Shown here: in pieces, positions 16,814 to 25,494 of the stretch
Layout: the number at the start of each line of letters is the position of its first letter
Position numbering within the stretch: the first letter of the stretch is position 1
From: Paraburkholderia sp. ZP32-5
GTDB lineage: Bacteria; Pseudomonadota; Gammaproteobacteria; Burkholderiales; Burkholderiaceae
Assembly: GCF_021390495.1 (NCBI RefSeq)
Contig: NZ_JAJEJP010000003.1
Location: 558,001-622,000 of the forward strand
DNA length: 64,000 nucleotides
Reading direction: 5' to 3'
Made by a program: the position numbers and the translations under genes
The notes under the pieces: generated by a model
The model's database searches: none
What the model was told of the DNA's origin: nothing
Seen by the model: only the letters and a program-made list of their open reading frames with translations

Positions 16814-18511
16814 ATGGCTTTCACAGGTGGTCAAATGCTCGCGGCATCGCTGATCGAGCAGAACGTCGATACGCTTTTCATGATTCCGGGTGTGCAGCTC
16901 GATTGGGCCGTCGACGCGTTGCGCGAGCGGCAGGATCAGATTTCGCTGGTGGTGCCGCGCCATGAGCAGGCCACCACGTATATGGCCGATGGCTACTATC
17001 GCGCGAGCGGCAAGCCCGGTGTCGCGATGGTCGTGCCGGGTCCCGGCGTGCTGAACGCTGGAGCAGGGTTGGCTACCGCTTATGCGGCCAATTCGAAAGT
17101 CGTGCTGCTGTCGGGCAACGTGCACTCGCATGGCATTGGCGCGGGCTACGGTCTGCTGCATGAAATCAAGGATCAAACCGGGCTGATCGCCGGCCTGACG
17201 AAATGGAATGCGCGCGCCGACGATCCGGCGCAGATCGGCCCGGCGATTGCCGCGGCGTTCGCGCAAATGAATGCGGGCAGACCGCGTCCGGTCGGTATCG
17301 AGGTCTCGCACGACGTGCTCGAAGCACGCGTCGGCGAAGCGGGCTCCGATACGTCGGCATGGCGCGACGCGATGCATCCGGCCGCGCTGCCGCCGCTCGA
17401 CATGGAAGTGATCGGCCGCATCGCGCGCGCAATCGACGAAGCCCGCTTGCCGGCGCTGTACGTCGGTGGCGGCGTGCTGTCCGCGAATGCGAGCGAAGCG
17501 CTGGCGCGGCTCGCGCACAAGGCCGGTATCCCGGTGGTGCTGAGCGACAACGGTCTGGGCGCGCTGTCGGATCGCGATCCGCTCGCGATGAATACGCTCG
17601 CCGGCCGCGCGGTGTTCGAACACGCGGACGTGGTGATCGTGGTCGGCAGCCGCTTCATGAATGCGCTGCATCCGTCGCCGTCGTGGAGCGCGGCGGGTAC
17701 GCGCTTCATCCATATCAACATCGATGCGGACGATTTGCGCGCGCCGCGCCGCGCGGCGATCGCGCTGCAGGCCGATGCAGCCGTCGCGCTCGACGCGCTC
17801 GCCGACGCGGTCAAGCCGCGTGAAGCGCTGACCCAGGCGGAAGCGCGCGGTCTCAAGGAATGGGCGCAGGCGCAGATCGACCGCGTCACGCCGCAGATCG
17901 ACTACATCCGCGCGATGCGCGCGGCGCTGCCGGAAGACGGCGTGTTCGTCAACGAACTGACGCAAGTCGGCTATCTGTCGCGCGTAGCGTTCCCGGTCTA
18001 TTCGCCGCGCACCTACATCGGCCCGGGCTATCAGGGCACGCTCGGCTACGGCTTTCCGACTGCGCTTGGCGCGGCGGTTGGCGCGGGCGGCCGTCGCGTG
18101 CTGTCGATTACCGGCGACGGCGGCTTCGGCTGGAACCTGCAGGAACTGGCCACGGCGCGCAGGTACAACCTGCCCGTTACGCTGGTGGTGTTCAACGACG
18201 GTCACTTCGGCAATGTGCGCGCGATCCAGAAGCGCGTGTTCGGTCCGGAGAAGCAGGTCGCGGTCGAGCTGCAGAACCCGGATTTCCTGACGCTCGCGAA
18301 GGCCTTCGGCGTGCCGGGCGTGCGTGCGAACAACGCGGCCGAATTGCAGGCGGCGATTACCGAATCGCTCGGCGAAAACGGTCCGGTGCTGATCGAAGCA
18401 CCGGTCGGCGAAATGCCGAGCCCGTGGCATCTGATGCGTTTGCAACCGATGCCGGGCGTCAAGGTGCCGGACGCGGGCCCGCATCCGCTGTCGTCGCGCG
18501 CGGGGCTGTGA
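16814..18511 (+). CDS. Thiamine diphosphate-dependent enzyme, acetolactate synthase/benzoylformate decarboxylase-like
   Basis: A 565-residue ThDP enzyme with the three-domain order of the family. The N-terminal PYR domain carries the catalytic Glu in VPRHEQATTYMADG (E51). The central domain starts near MEVIGRIARAIDEAR, and the C-terminal PP domain has the ThDP/Mg signature ITGDGGFGWNLQE followed by VVFNDGHFGN. A good GAAAGG precedes ATG 16814. The family covers acetolactate synthase, glyoxylate carboligase and benzoylformate or indolepyruvate decarboxylase. There is no small regulatory subunit nearby, so branched-chain synthesis is unlikely. With an aminotransferase and an aldehyde dehydrogenase under the same promoter type, a 2-oxo acid decarboxylase is my favoured reading. 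That role is inference. Confidence 0.88.
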   Translation: MAFTGGQMLAASLIEQNVDTLFMIPGVQLDWAVDALRERQDQISLVVPRHEQATTYMADGYYRASGKPGVAMVVPGPGVLNAGAGLATAYAANSKVVLLSGNVHSHGIGAGYGLLHEIKDQTGLIAGLTKWNARADDPAQIGPAIAAAFAQMNAGRPRPVGIEVSHDVLEARVGEAGSDTSAWRDAMHPAALPPLDMEVIGRIARAIDEARLPALYVGGGVLSANASEALARLAHKAGIPVVLSDNGLGALSDRDPLAMNTLAGRAVFEHADVVIVVGSRFMNALHPSPSWSAAGTRFIHINIDADDLRAPRRAAIALQADAAVALDALADAVKPREALTQAEARGLKEWAQAQIDRVTPQIDYIRAMRAALPEDGVFVNELTQVGYLSRVAFPVYSPRTYIGPGYQGTLGYGFPTALGAAVGAGGRRVLSITGDGGFGWNLQELATARRYNLPVTLVVFNDGHFGNVRAIQKRVFGPEKQVAVELQNPDFLTLAKAFGVPGVRANNAAELQAAITESLGENGPVLIEAPVGEMPSPWHLMRLQPMPGVKVPDAGPHPLSSRAGL

Positions 18512-18563
18512 GCGAATTGCGAACCAGTGGCGTCGCTATGACGACAATACGGAGAACCCGAAC

Positions 18564-19949
18564 ATGAATGCCAACGACATCGCGCGGCTCGTGGTCGACA
18601 GGACGGATGAAGGCGTCTTCACCGTCGATCGCGCGATCTTTCGCGATCCCGAGATTTTCGAACTCGAGATGCGCTATATCTTCGAGCGCGGCTGGGTGTT
18701 TCTCGGCCTCGCGTCGCAGGCGGCGCAGCCGAACGACTATTTCACCACCTGGATCGGCCGCCAGCCGGTGATCGTGATGCGCAGCGCCGACGGCGAACTC
18801 GGCGCGTTCATGAACACCTGCCGCCATCGCGGCGCCACCGTCTGCCAGAAACGCCAGGGCAACGCGCGCTATCACGTGTGCCCGTATCACGGCTGGTCGT
18901 ATGACAGCGGCGGCAAGTCGAAGACGATCAAGGATCTGCAAAGCGGCTGCTATAGCGAAGCGTTTCACGAGGAGAATCACGATCTCGTGCCGGTGCCGCG
19001 CTTCGAGCTGTATCGCGGCTTCCTGTTCGGTTGCCTCGATGCGGACGTGCAGCCGCTCGACGAGCATCTGAACGGCACGCGCTTCTTCCTCGATCTGATC
19101 GTCGATCAGAGTCCCGATGGCGTCGAAGCGGTGCCGGGATTTTCGACCTATACGTTTCGCGGCAACTGGAAGCTGCAGATGGAAAACGGGCTCGACGCGT
19201 ATCACCTGACGTCGACGCATCCGAGTTTCATGAAGCTGGTCGAGCGGCGCAATTCGAGCGAATCGCGTTATCAACTGAAGTCGGTCGATTTCGCGAGCTT
19301 CACCGAACGCGGCGGCTTCACGTTCGAGAACGGGCATGCGGCATTGTTCACGCCGAATCCGAATCCACAGATTCGCCCGCTCTATGCGTCGATCGACGAG
19401 TTGCGCGAACGCGTCGGCGAAGACCGCGCCGCGTGGATGCTGACCACGCGCAATCTCGTGCTGTTTCCGAATGTGCAGATGGCGGAGAACGCATCGCTGC
19501 AACTACGCGTGCTGCGTCCGCTTGCGCCGGATCTGACCGAGATGACGATCTACTGTCTGGCGCCGGTCGGCGAATCGGATGAGGCGCGCAACTTCCGTCT
19601 GCGCCAGTTCGAGGACTTTTTCAACAGCACCGGCATGGCGACGCCCGACGACACGACCTGCTACGAAGATTGCCAGAGCGGCTATCAGGCGACCAACGTG
19701 CAATGGCAGCAGGGCTACTCGCGTGGGATGACGTCGGTGCAGCCCGGTACCAACGAGATCGGCGAACGCATCGGTATCAAGGCGCGCACGAGTCAGATGG
19801 GAGAGGTCAAGGTGCAGGACGAGACACTGTTCCATGCGGGCTATCGCGCATGGCTGGCGATGATGCAGGCCGGCTTTGCCAGCGAACGCGCGAATCAGGT
19901 GAATCAGGTGGCCGCGCAACCCGTGAAGCTGCACCAGGAGGTGTCGTGA
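18564..19949 (+). CDS. Rieske non-haem iron ring-hydroxylating oxygenase, alpha subunit (BenA/AntA-like)
   Basis: A 461-residue oxygenase large subunit. The Rieske centre is C86-R-H88 in NTCRHRG and C106-x2-H109 in CPYHGWSYD. The mononuclear iron ligands are in ENGLDAYHLTSTHPSF (H214, H219), with D211 as the bridging Asp; the third Asp ligand lies in the C-terminal half. Length and layout match benzoate or anthranilate 1,2-dioxygenase large subunits. The start ATG 18564 follows GGAGAA. It overlaps the beta subunit gene (GTGA). An electron-transfer partner is not in this operon; the flavoprotein reductase at 32305 is the nearest candidate. Likely substrate is an aromatic or heteroaromatic carboxylate; the exact one cannot be read. 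Confidence 0.92.
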   Translation: MNANDIARLVVDRTDEGVFTVDRAIFRDPEIFELEMRYIFERGWVFLGLASQAAQPNDYFTTWIGRQPVIVMRSADGELGAFMNTCRHRGATVCQKRQGNARYHVCPYHGWSYDSGGKSKTIKDLQSGCYSEAFHEENHDLVPVPRFELYRGFLFGCLDADVQPLDEHLNGTRFFLDLIVDQSPDGVEAVPGFSTYTFRGNWKLQMENGLDAYHLTSTHPSFMKLVERRNSSESRYQLKSVDFASFTERGGFTFENGHAALFTPNPNPQIRPLYASIDELRERVGEDRAAWMLTTRNLVLFPNVQMAENASLQLRVLRPLAPDLTEMTIYCLAPVGESDEARNFRLRQFEDFFNSTGMATPDDTTCYEDCQSGYQATNVQWQQGYSRGMTSVQPGTNEIGERIGIKARTSQMGEVKVQDETLFHAGYRAWLAMMQAGFASERANQVNQVAAQPVKLHQEVS

Positions 19950-20461
19950 CTCACGCGCTTCTACCGGACATCACACAATTTCTCTATGCCGAGGCACTGG
20001 CTCTCGACGAACGCCGCTGGGACGACTGGCTCGCGCTGTACACCGAGGACTGCGAGTACTGGGTCCCCGCGTGGAAATCGGAAGACGAACAAACCAGCAA
20101 TCCGCGGCGCGAACTATCGCTGATCTACTACGCGCAGCGCGCGGGTCTCGAAGACCGCGTATGGCGCGTGAAATCGGGGCGTTCCGTTGCGAGCGCGGTG
20201 TTGCCGCGTACCCAGCATCTGATCTCGAATCCGCGCATCGTCGAAGTGGACGATCGCGATGATCGCGGCGTCCAGTCGGTGCAGGTCGCATGCGAATGGA
20301 CCACGAATCAGTATCAGCCCAAAGACCACACGGTTCAGATGTTCTTTGGCCGCTACCGGCAAACCCTGGTGCGTGACGGCGATACGTGGCGTATTGCGCA
20401 AAAACGCATCGTGCTGTTGAACGACTATCTTCCGGCGAAGATCGACTTCTACAGTCTCTAA
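19946..20461 (+). CDS. Ring-hydroxylating oxygenase, beta subunit (BenB-like)
   Basis: A 171-residue small subunit with the SnoaL/cystatin-like fold. It opens THALLPDITQFLYAEALALD, then RRWDDWLALYTEDCEYWVPAW, which is typical of BenB, AntB and XylY. The end KIDFYSL is also typical. The start is GTG 19946, sharing four bases with the alpha-subunit stop. A strong AGGAGG at 19936-19941 sits just before it, at short spacing. It forms the hexameric oxygenase core with the preceding alpha subunit. Confidence 0.9.
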   Translation: MTHALLPDITQFLYAEALALDERRWDDWLALYTEDCEYWVPAWKSEDEQTSNPRRELSLIYYAQRAGLEDRVWRVKSGRSVASAVLPRTQHLISNPRIVEVDDRDDRGVQSVQVACEWTTNQYQPKDHTVQMFFGRYRQTLVRDGDTWRIAQKRIVLLNDYLPAKIDFYSL

Positions 20462-20509
20462 CTGAATGCGCCACGTATTCGCCGTGCGTGGCGCTCGCGG
20501 AGCACACTC

Positions 20510-21319
20510 ATGTCGTCACCCGTATCACGCAAGGTGGAGCAGCAACTCACGATCGCCGAGAACGGGCTCAAATGGCCGGAGCCGCCGGTGTTCGCCGACA
20601 AGGAAGACGAACGCCGCGATCGCAAGATCCGGCTCGCGGCCTGCTACCGGATTTTCTCGATGCACGGCTTCGATGCCGGCATTGCCGGCCATATCTCGTG
20701 CCGCGATCCGATTCTCACCGATCATCTGTGGGTCAATCCGCTCGGTGTGCATTTCAGCCGTATCAAGGTCTCCGATCTGGTGCTGGTCGATCACGCCGGC
20801 CGTATTGTCGACGGCAAGCATCCGATCAATGCCGCCGCTTTCGCGATTCATTCGCGCATTCATCAGGCTCGTCCCGACGTGGTCGCGGCCGCGCATTCGC
20901 ACTCGCGCTATTGCACGACGTTTGCATCGCTCGGCGAACTGATTCCGCCGATCACGCAGGAAGCGGTTGGTTTTTACAACTCGCATTCGCTGTTCGGCAA
21001 TTACAACGGCATTGCCGCGGACGTCTCCGAGGGCGAACTGATCGCCGAGGCGCTGGGCCCCAACAAGGCGGTGATCTGCCAGCATCATGGCGTGTTCACG
21101 GTCGGCGCGACGCTGGAAGAAGCCGTGTCGTGGTATCTGCGAGCCGAGCGTGCGTGCGAACAGGTGCTGCTCGCGCGCGCGGCCGGCACGCCGAAACAGA
21201 TTCCGCCGGAGATGGCCGCCTATACGGTCAAGCAGGTCGGCTCGCCGCGCGCGGGCTGGTTCGGTTTGCAGCCGTTGCTGGACAAGGTGCTCGCCGAGCA
21301 GCCCGATCTGTTCGAATGA
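20510..21319 (+). CDS. Class II aldolase/adducin family protein
   Basis: A 269-residue protein of the fuculose-phosphate aldolase/adducin fold. The zinc site is visible as AAHSHSRY and CQHHGVF, with the conserved N-terminal SCRDPILTDHLWVNPLGVHF loop split around the substrate site. A GGAG precedes ATG 20510. Related genes are common in aromatic catabolic clusters of Burkholderiales, where they cleave or decarboxylate oxo acids. Here it follows the Rieske pair and precedes a ketopantoate-reductase-like gene in the promoter-B operon. It could split a hydroxy-oxo acid after ring modification. It could also be an accessory non-aldolase member of the family. Confidence 0.85.
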   Translation: MSSPVSRKVEQQLTIAENGLKWPEPPVFADKEDERRDRKIRLAACYRIFSMHGFDAGIAGHISCRDPILTDHLWVNPLGVHFSRIKVSDLVLVDHAGRIVDGKHPINAAAFAIHSRIHQARPDVVAAAHSHSRYCTTFASLGELIPPITQEAVGFYNSHSLFGNYNGIAADVSEGELIAEALGPNKAVICQHHGVFTVGATLEEAVSWYLRAERACEQVLLARAAGTPKQIPPEMAAYTVKQVGSPRAGWFGLQPLLDKVLAEQPDLFE

Positions 21320-21371
21320 TCGTGACGGGTTACGCACGCGGGCCGCATCCCAACAGACCCTGCGAGGGGCA

Positions 21372-22340
21372 ATGAAGATCTGTGTATTCGGCGCCGGTGC
21401 GATCGGCGGTTTGATCGCCGCGCGACTTGCCGCCAGCGGCACGCCGGTATCGGTGGTGGCGCGCGGCGCGCATCTGCAGGCGATTCAGCGGCGTGGCCTG
21501 ATCTGGCGCGAACGCGACAGCGAGCGCATCGTGCGCGTCGAAGCAGCCGCCGACGGCAAGTCGCTCGGCACGCAGGACTATGTGATCGTGTCGCTGAAGA
21601 GCAATGCATTCGCGGCGGCATGGCCTGCGCTCGAACCGTTGATCGGCGAGCAGACGGTAATCGTGCCGGCGATGAACGGCGTGCCATGGTGGTTCTTTCA
21701 TCGCTTCGGCGGCAAGCTCGCCGGCATGACACTCGACGACGTCGATCCGCACGCGCGATTAGCTACGCACATCGATGTCGCGCGCGTGCTCGGCTGCGTG
21801 ATCTATCTGAGCGCGCGCGTGCCGGAGCCCGGCGTGGTCGAGCATATGGGCCGCGAAGATATCGAACTCGGTGAACCGGACGGCAGCATGTCGGCGCGCG
21901 CCGAGCGGTTGCGCGCGTGTCTTGCGTCCGCGGGTTTTACCTGCCGCGCGACTGCCGATATCCGCAGCGCGATCTGGAACAAGCTGATCGGCAATGCCGG
22001 ATTGAATCCGGTGGCCGCGTTGACGCACGCGACGCTCGATCGGATTCTCGACGACCACGGCGTGCGCACGCTGCTCCTCACCGCGATGGATGAAGTGATC
22101 GCGGTGGGTAACTCGCTCGGCCTGAAAATCCGACAGACGGCATCCGAGCGGCTGGAAATGGGCCGTTCGCTCGGTGCCGTTGAAGTGTCGATGTTGCAGG
22201 ACATCAAACAGGGTAGGCCGCTGGAATACGAAGCGCTGTGCGCGGCAGTCGTGCAGATCGGCGAACGCGCCGGCATACCGGTGCCGACGCTGCGCGCGCT
22301 CACCGCGTTGATACGGCTGCGCGCGCGGCAACTCAGTTAG
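21372..22340 (+). CDS. 2-dehydropantoate 2-reductase family protein (ApbA/PanE-like)
   Basis: A 322-residue NADPH-dependent reductase. The N-terminal Rossmann motif is CVFGAGAIGGLIAARLAASG (residues 4-23), followed by VSLKSNA. The C-terminal ApbA_C helical domain has SAIWNKLIGNAGLNPVAALT with the catalytic Lys, and later SMLQDIKQGRPLEYEAL. Family members reduce ketopantoate, but many catabolic paralogues act on other 2-oxo or beta-dicarbonyl compounds. No pantothenate genes are near. It ends the promoter-B operon, and the stop codon lies inside a 12-bp tandem repeat shared with the 3' side of the convergent ubiD-like gene. Confidence 0.87.
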   Translation: MKICVFGAGAIGGLIAARLAASGTPVSVVARGAHLQAIQRRGLIWRERDSERIVRVEAAADGKSLGTQDYVIVSLKSNAFAAAWPALEPLIGEQTVIVPAMNGVPWWFFHRFGGKLAGMTLDDVDPHARLATHIDVARVLGCVIYLSARVPEPGVVEHMGREDIELGEPDGSMSARAERLRACLASAGFTCRATADIRSAIWNKLIGNAGLNPVAALTHATLDRILDDHGVRTLLLTAMDEVIAVGNSLGLKIRQTASERLEMGRSLGAVEVSMLQDIKQGRPLEYEALCAAVVQIGERAGIPVPTLRALTALIRLRARQLS

Positions 22341-22366
22341 GCACTGAGTTAGCCACTGAGTTAGCA
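22331..22366. repeat. Three 12-bp tandem repeats across a stop codon
   Basis: Units ACTCAGTTAGGC, ACTGAGTTAGCC and ACTGAGTTAGCA follow without gaps. The first contains the TAG stop of the reductase gene (22338-22340). The array ends seven bases before the stop of the convergent decarboxylase gene. See the finding on stop-codon repeats. Confidence 0.85.
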
Positions 22367-22372
22367 ACCCGC

Positions 22373-23932
22373 TCAGGCGAGCCGGTAGCGTCCTTCTTCG
22401 TCGCGCGTGATGCCTTGCGCGGCTTCGTTGTCTTCCAGCCAGCGCACGATTTCCCGGCCATCGGTCGAGCCGCTTGCGGCCATCAGGTCGGCGAACAGTT
22501 TCGGACCGGCCTGCAACGCGGCGTCGAGCGAGTCGAAGCGGGGCGCGTCGAAAGTCGGCGGCGCAGGGACGCGGTGCTCGAACGAGCGCGTCGCGCCAGG
22601 TGCCAGCAGCGGCAAGGTCAGATCGAAGCCAGCCTTCGCGGTCGTGGTTGCGCCGTTCAGCGACGGGTCGAGCGGCATCGCGCGCATGCCCGGCTGAATC
22701 ACCAGATCGCGATCGGCCTGGAAGCGGGTGGCAAGCGCCCAGTCGATCTGCGCATCGGAAAAAATATCGATGTCCGGATCGACGACGAACACGTGCTTCA
22801 GGTTCGCCTGCGACGCGAACACCGCGGCGATCGCGTTGCGCGCTTCGCCCGGCACGCGCTGCTGGATCGCGATGCGCACGTTGAAGGTGCCGCCGCAACC
22901 GGGTGTCACATACACGCCGCGCACATCGCGCACCGCGGTTTCGAGCCCGCGCCATACCATCACTTCGGTGCGCAGCGCACACAGTTGGCCCGTATCCGTT
23001 TGCGCCATCGACGGTCCGCTGATCGTCGCGGTCTGGAACAGCGCATTGCGGCGATGCGTGATGGCGGTCAGATGGAACATCGGATTGCGCTTCACGCCGC
23101 CGTAATAACCGAGGAATTCGCCATACGGGCCTTCCGGTTCGACATGACCGCGTTCGTCCAGATAGCCTTCGAGAATGAACTGCGCGTCGGCGGGCACACG
23201 CAGATCGTTGGTCACGCACTTGACCACGCCCATCGGCTCGCCGCGCAATGCGGCCGCGAGCGCCAGCTCGTCGTTCGGCAAACGCAAGGTGGCGGCTAGC
23301 TGATCGATCGGATGCGAACCGATTGCGAATGCGACCGGCGTGCGCTCGCCGCGTTTTGCATTGGCCAGATAGATTGCGCGCAGATCGGACGGCGCGACCA
23401 GATCGACGCCGGCCCGACGACGTCCGCGCAGCATCAGCCGGCGCATGCCGACATTGTTCCAGCCGGTTTGCGGATCGACTGCGTAGTCGATCGACGCCGA
23501 AATATACGGCGCGCCGTCGAGCCCATGTTGCAGATGCACGGGCAACGCGGTCAGATCGCAGGCATCGCCTTCGAGCACGACCTGCTGCACCGGTGCGGCC
23601 TCGCGCGACACTTCGACGAGTTTGCCCGGCTTGCGCAGACGTGTGACGATTTCGCCGAGCAACTGGTCGCGCGTGGTGCCGAACGCATGCGCGAGCCGTT
23701 CGCGGCTTGCCGCGACGTTGCCGCACAGAGCGGTGGATTCTCCGCCCGGCCGCTCGAATACCACGGCTTTAGGATTACCTTCCAGCATGCTTGCAATTTG
23801 CGACAGCGGGGTATCGCCGCTGTGCCGTTCGACGTGTGTTTCGTCAAGCGAATCGATGAAGCGGCGCAAGTCGAAACGTTCGAGATCGGGAAGCTCGGAA
23901 GCTGCGGCGCGATCGTGGTGCGGTGCGGTCAA
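22373..23932 (-). CDS. UbiD-family decarboxylase (prenylated-FMN type)
   Basis: A 519-residue UbiD-fold enzyme. EGPYGEFLGYYGG carries the acidic pair used by the family. GVYVTPGCGGTFNVRIAIQQR and FVVDPDIDIFSDAQIDWA are conserved core segments. Members (de)carboxylate aromatic or alpha,beta-unsaturated acids using prFMN, which needs a UbiX flavin prenyltransferase; no ubiX is in this window. I chose the TTG at 23932 as start because AGGAG lies 7 bases before it and the family homology begins there. A longer frame to 24175 runs through the divergent promoter region. It is convergent with the reductase gene and divergent from the second monooxygenase operon. A role in removing a carboxylate from the pathway intermediate is likely. 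Confidence 0.88.
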   Translation of the reverse strand: MTAPHHDRAAASELPDLERFDLRRFIDSLDETHVERHSGDTPLSQIASMLEGNPKAVVFERPGGESTALCGNVAASRERLAHAFGTTRDQLLGEIVTRLRKPGKLVEVSREAAPVQQVVLEGDACDLTALPVHLQHGLDGAPYISASIDYAVDPQTGWNNVGMRRLMLRGRRRAGVDLVAPSDLRAIYLANAKRGERTPVAFAIGSHPIDQLAATLRLPNDELALAAALRGEPMGVVKCVTNDLRVPADAQFILEGYLDERGHVEPEGPYGEFLGYYGGVKRNPMFHLTAITHRRNALFQTATISGPSMAQTDTGQLCALRTEVMVWRGLETAVRDVRGVYVTPGCGGTFNVRIAIQQRVPGEARNAIAAVFASQANLKHVFVVDPDIDIFSDAQIDWALATRFQADRDLVIQPGMRAMPLDPSLNGATTTAKAGFDLTLPLLAPGATRSFEHRVPAPPTFDAPRFDSLDAALQAGPKLFADLMAASGSTDGREIVRWLEDNEAAQGITRDEEGRYRLA

Positions 23933-24118
23933 GAGATGTCTCCTGCGTGAACGGTGTGCTCGTAGCCCGAACCAGCGGGGCTGCATTGCCTGTGCCGTTG
24001 TTGGGGTGTTGTTATCGGGGTTAGCGGGGCTATTGGGGTTATTGCGGAATGAGGCTGTAAATGAAGAGGTATTTGTGTTGCGCGGGAAAAGTATAGTCAA
24101 TCGAATACCGCGTGCCAA

Positions 24119-24131
24119 TGCACATTGTGCA
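24119..24131. promoter_or_regulatory. Palindrome in the ubiD-like/monooxygenase divergent region
   Basis: TGCACA-T-TGTGCA is a perfect 13-base odd palindrome. It lies about 190 bases upstream of the leftward TTG start and about 40 bases before promoter module D. It may be an operator for the leftward gene. The 359-base intergenic region otherwise holds an AT-richer stretch (24000-24110) with no gene I can support. Confidence 0.35.
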
Positions 24132-24167
24132 AATGAAATGAAGTGATTTGCTGACGACGTGTGAATC

Positions 24168-24233
24168 GACAACATAACTTTATTGCTGCATTCGAAATTT
24201 TCGTTTTTTTACTGTGGAGCACTCCAGTAGAGT
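24168..24233 (+). promoter_or_regulatory. Regulon promoter module, copy D (degenerate LysR box)
   Basis: CTTTATT at 24178-24184, GCAT (24188-24191), TTTCGTT within 24200-24205, and -10-like TAGAGT (24228-24233), all at the spacing of the other copies. The CAT and ATG half-sites are GAC and ATT here, so the distal LysR box is degenerate while the proximal core and the -10 are kept. The inferred start near 24240 gives about 50 nt of leader before ATG 24292. Confidence 0.6.
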
Positions 24234-24291
24234 CATCTGAATCGGGCGATTCTGGAGACATCGATCGCCGTGCGAACCGGTAAATCGGACA

Positions 24292-25482
24292 ATGAAAATA
24301 CTTATCGCAGGCGCAGGACTCGGCGGGCTGACCGCCGCATTGGCACTCTTCGAGCGCGGTTTCGACGTGACGATTCTCGAACAGGCATCCGTGCTCGGAG
24401 AGATCGGCGCGGGCGTACAACTCAGCGCGAATGCGACCCGGGTGCTGTACCACGTCGGTGTCGGCGAGCGCGTCGAACCGCTCGCATGCGAACCGCTCGG
24501 CAAGAACGTGCGCTTGTGGAGCACTGGCCAGACCTGGCCGCTGTTCGATCTCGGCGCTCATTCGCGGCAACAGTACGGCTTTCCCTATTTCACGCTGCAT
24601 CGCGCGGATCTGCATCAGGCGCTCGTCGATGGCGTGCGCGCGGTCAAGCCGGATGCGATCCAACTCGGTGAGCGGGTCGTCGAACTGCAGCAGACCGACA
24701 ATGGCGTGATCGTGCACACAGCACGCGGCGGGCGCTACGAAGCCGATGTCGTGATCGGCGCCGACGGTGTGCATTCGGCGGTGCGCGCCAAGTTCTTCGG
24801 GCCGGACCAGCCGCGCTATTCCGGCATCATGGCGTGGCGCGGTGTGATCGACGCAACCCGGCTGCCTGAGCATCTGCGCACGCCTTACGGAGTCAACTGG
24901 GTTGGTCCGGGCGCGCATGTGATTCACTATCCGCTGCGCGCGGGGCGTTTGGTGAACTTCGTCGGTGTCGTCGAGCGTGACGGGTGGATGGTGGAATCGT
25001 GGTCCGAGCGTGGCGAACGCGAGGACTGTCTGCGCGATTTCAAAGGCTGGCACGACGACGTTCAAGCGCTGATCAACGCGATCGAAATACCCTACAAATG
25101 GGCACTGATGGTGCGCGAGCCGATGCAGCGCTGGGTCGATGGGCGAGTCGCATTGCTCGGCGATGCATGTCACCCGACCTTGCCGTTTCTCGCGCAAGGC
25201 GCGTGCATGGCGATCGAAGACGCGTATGTGCTGGCCCGCTGCCTGTCGCAGCACGCAGCGCATCCCGATACCGCGCTGGCTCGTTATGAGTCGTTGCGCA
25301 CCGAGCGCACCGCACGCGTGGTTCATGGTTCGGCCGCCAACGCCAAGCGCTTTCACAATCCCGAACTCGCGCATGCGGCGGGAGCAGCGGCTTATGTCGA
25401 GCGCGAGTGGACCACCGAGAAAATCCACCAACGCTACGACTGGCTATTCGAATACGACGCGAACAGCGTCGCGGTCGAATAA
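24292..25482 (+). CDS. FAD-dependent monooxygenase, salicylate/3- or 6-hydroxylase type
   Basis: A 396-residue class A flavoprotein hydroxylase, single-domain length as in salicylate 1-hydroxylase, 3-hydroxybenzoate 6-hydroxylase and 6-hydroxynicotinate 3-monooxygenase. Motifs are ILIAGAGLGGLTAALAL (residues 3-19), the Arg of FTLHRADLHQAL that contacts FAD, VVIGADGVHSAVR (DG motif) and ALLGDACHPTLPFLAQGA (GD motif). The C-terminus ends in the WLFEYD helix typical of this group. It heads the promoter-D operon with a molybdenum hydroxylase. A hydroxylase plus a Mo hydroxylase recalls nicotinate- or quinoline-type pathways, but the substrate is not known. Confidence 0.9.
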   Translation: MKILIAGAGLGGLTAALALFERGFDVTILEQASVLGEIGAGVQLSANATRVLYHVGVGERVEPLACEPLGKNVRLWSTGQTWPLFDLGAHSRQQYGFPYFTLHRADLHQALVDGVRAVKPDAIQLGERVVELQQTDNGVIVHTARGGRYEADVVIGADGVHSAVRAKFFGPDQPRYSGIMAWRGVIDATRLPEHLRTPYGVNWVGPGAHVIHYPLRAGRLVNFVGVVERDGWMVESWSERGEREDCLRDFKGWHDDVQALINAIEIPYKWALMVREPMQRWVDGRVALLGDACHPTLPFLAQGACMAIEDAYVLARCLSQHAAHPDTALARYESLRTERTARVVHGSAANAKRFHNPELAHAAGAAAYVEREWTTEKIHQRYDWLFEYDANSVAVE

Positions 25483-25494
25483 AAGGCACGTGCG

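Noticed and set aside
16469..18484. 671-codon antisense open frame opposite the ThDP enzyme gene
   Set aside because: Same reason: no recognisable domain, Arg-rich, and the plus strand encodes a clear ThDP enzyme.
21759..23726. 655-codon frame on the same strand as the UbiD gene
   Set aside because: Arg-rich off-frame translation of the UbiD and reductase coding regions; no domain.
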